Part shown: positions 63,575 to 64,000 of the stretch, one piece after another | How the letters are laid out: each line of letters begins with the position of its first letter | Numbering within the stretch: position 1 is the stretch's first letter | Origin: Planctomycetaceae bacterium | Lineage (GTDB): Bacteria; Planctomycetota; Planctomycetia; Planctomycetales; Planctomycetaceae | Reading direction: 5' to 3' | Length of the DNA stretch: 64,000 nt | NCBI GenBank assembly: GCA_020426345.1 | Contig: JAGQQE010000001.1 | Span: 1-64,000, forward strand | Program-made: the position numbers and the translations under genes | The notes under the pieces: generated by a model | Database searches by the model: none | What the model was told of the DNA's origin: nothing | Seen by the model: only the letters and a program-made list of their open reading frames with translations

Positions 63575-63955
63575 GTGGCAAAGGTTAAGAAGAAGAAGAT
63601 CCGTCGTAATGTGAATAAGGGTGTTGCCTACATCAAGGCTACCTTTAACAACACAATTGTCACGATGACTGACGCGACCGGTGATGTGATTTGCTGGGCC
63701 ACGGCGGGCACGGTCGGGTTCAAGGGTTCCAGGAAAAGCACGCCATTTGCGGCGCAGCGAGCTGCGGAGACCGTTGCTGAGCGAGCGGCCAAAGTCGGTG
63801 TTCGTGAGATCGAAGTTCGGGTGAAGGGGCCCGGTTCAGGTCGGGAAAGCGCAATCACCGGTTTGCAGTCGTCCGGAATTGCCATTCGCTCGATTGAGGA
63901 CATCACACCACTGCCGCATAACGGATGTCGGCCACCTAAAAAGCGTCGCGTCTAG
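63575..63955 (+). CDS. rpsK: Ribosomal protein S11
   Basis: A 126-residue platform protein. [38 protein letters not shown] and [16 protein letters not shown] are typical. GTG start at 63575. rpsD, which often follows, is not next. Confidence 0.98.
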   Translation: MAKVKKKKIRRNVNKGVAYIKATFNNTIVTMTDATGDVICWATAGTVGFKGSRKSTPFAAQRAAETVAERAAKVGVREIEVRVKGPGSGRESAITGLQSSGIAIRSIEDITPLPHNGCRPPKKRRV

Positions 63956-63989
63956 AGTTTCGTCGGTTTGATTTTGTTGAGGTTATGCA

Positions 63990-64000
63990 ATGCGTATTCG
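63990..64000 (+). CDS. rpoA: Probable start of RNA polymerase alpha subunit (cut by window end)
   Basis: Only ATG CGT ATT CG is visible, giving Met-Arg-Ile-Arg. GAGG lies eight bases upstream. I recall planctomycete RpoA beginning MRIRWRG, whereas S4 usually begins differently, so rpoA is the better guess from gene order. Confidence 0.5.

Overview
The window reads as a piece of a Planctomycetota chromosome, most likely class Planctomycetia. The evidence is a DUF1559 prepilin-like protein, a PA14-containing multihaem cytochrome c, an ECF sigma factor overlapping a membrane Ser/Thr kinase, EF-Tu with a planctomycete-looking switch I, and a GFM2-like EF-G in the str position. I cannot name the genus from sequence alone.

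Left half (1-33000) is a mosaic of short transcription units. It holds an SF1 helicase, argS (minus strand), a small L7/L12-CTD-like protein, and selB (minus strand) diverging from a selenocysteine tRNA gene (selC, 7612-7705). A gene-poor stretch of repeats follows. Next come a secreted protein, the ECF sigma/kinase pair, a five-haem PA14 cytochrome, a SASA-type esterase, a protein fusing an MshEN-like domain to a vault/SPFH-like body, a secreted alpha/beta hydrolase, a terpene-cyclase-repeat protein, a DUF1559 protein and a UvrA-like ATPase with TfoX_N. A MoaD/ThiS-like protein coupled to a beta-propeller protein, then ribE-rsmA-guaB and two planctomycete-type hypotheticals, complete this half.

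Right half (33400-64000) is the gene-expression core, all on the plus strand. It starts with a sigma-70 factor that has an unusual HTH-bearing N-terminus. A tRNA block Thr(TGT)-Tyr(GTA)-Gly(TCC)-Thr(GGT) runs into tuf, rpmG, tRNA-Trp, secE, nusG, rplK, rplA, rplJ, rplL, rpoB and rpoC. The str genes rpsL, rpsG and fusA follow, then a continuous S10-spc-alpha run from rpsJ to rpsK, ending in the first bases of what is probably rpoA. The usual rif, str, S10, spc and alpha operons are thus joined end to end. rplX (L24), rpmD (L30), adk, map, infA and rpsD are missing from their usual places.

The less ordinary signals are the MshEN-vault/SPFH fusion, the MoaD-like/propeller pair whose Gly-Gly codons double as a ribosome binding site, the EF-Tu effector-loop change, the GFM2-like EF-G, the missing L24 gene, two strong hairpins between rpoB and rpoC, and the selB/selC pair without an obvious selenoprotein nearby. 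Domain assignments come from reading motifs and from memory of the families; no database search was run.
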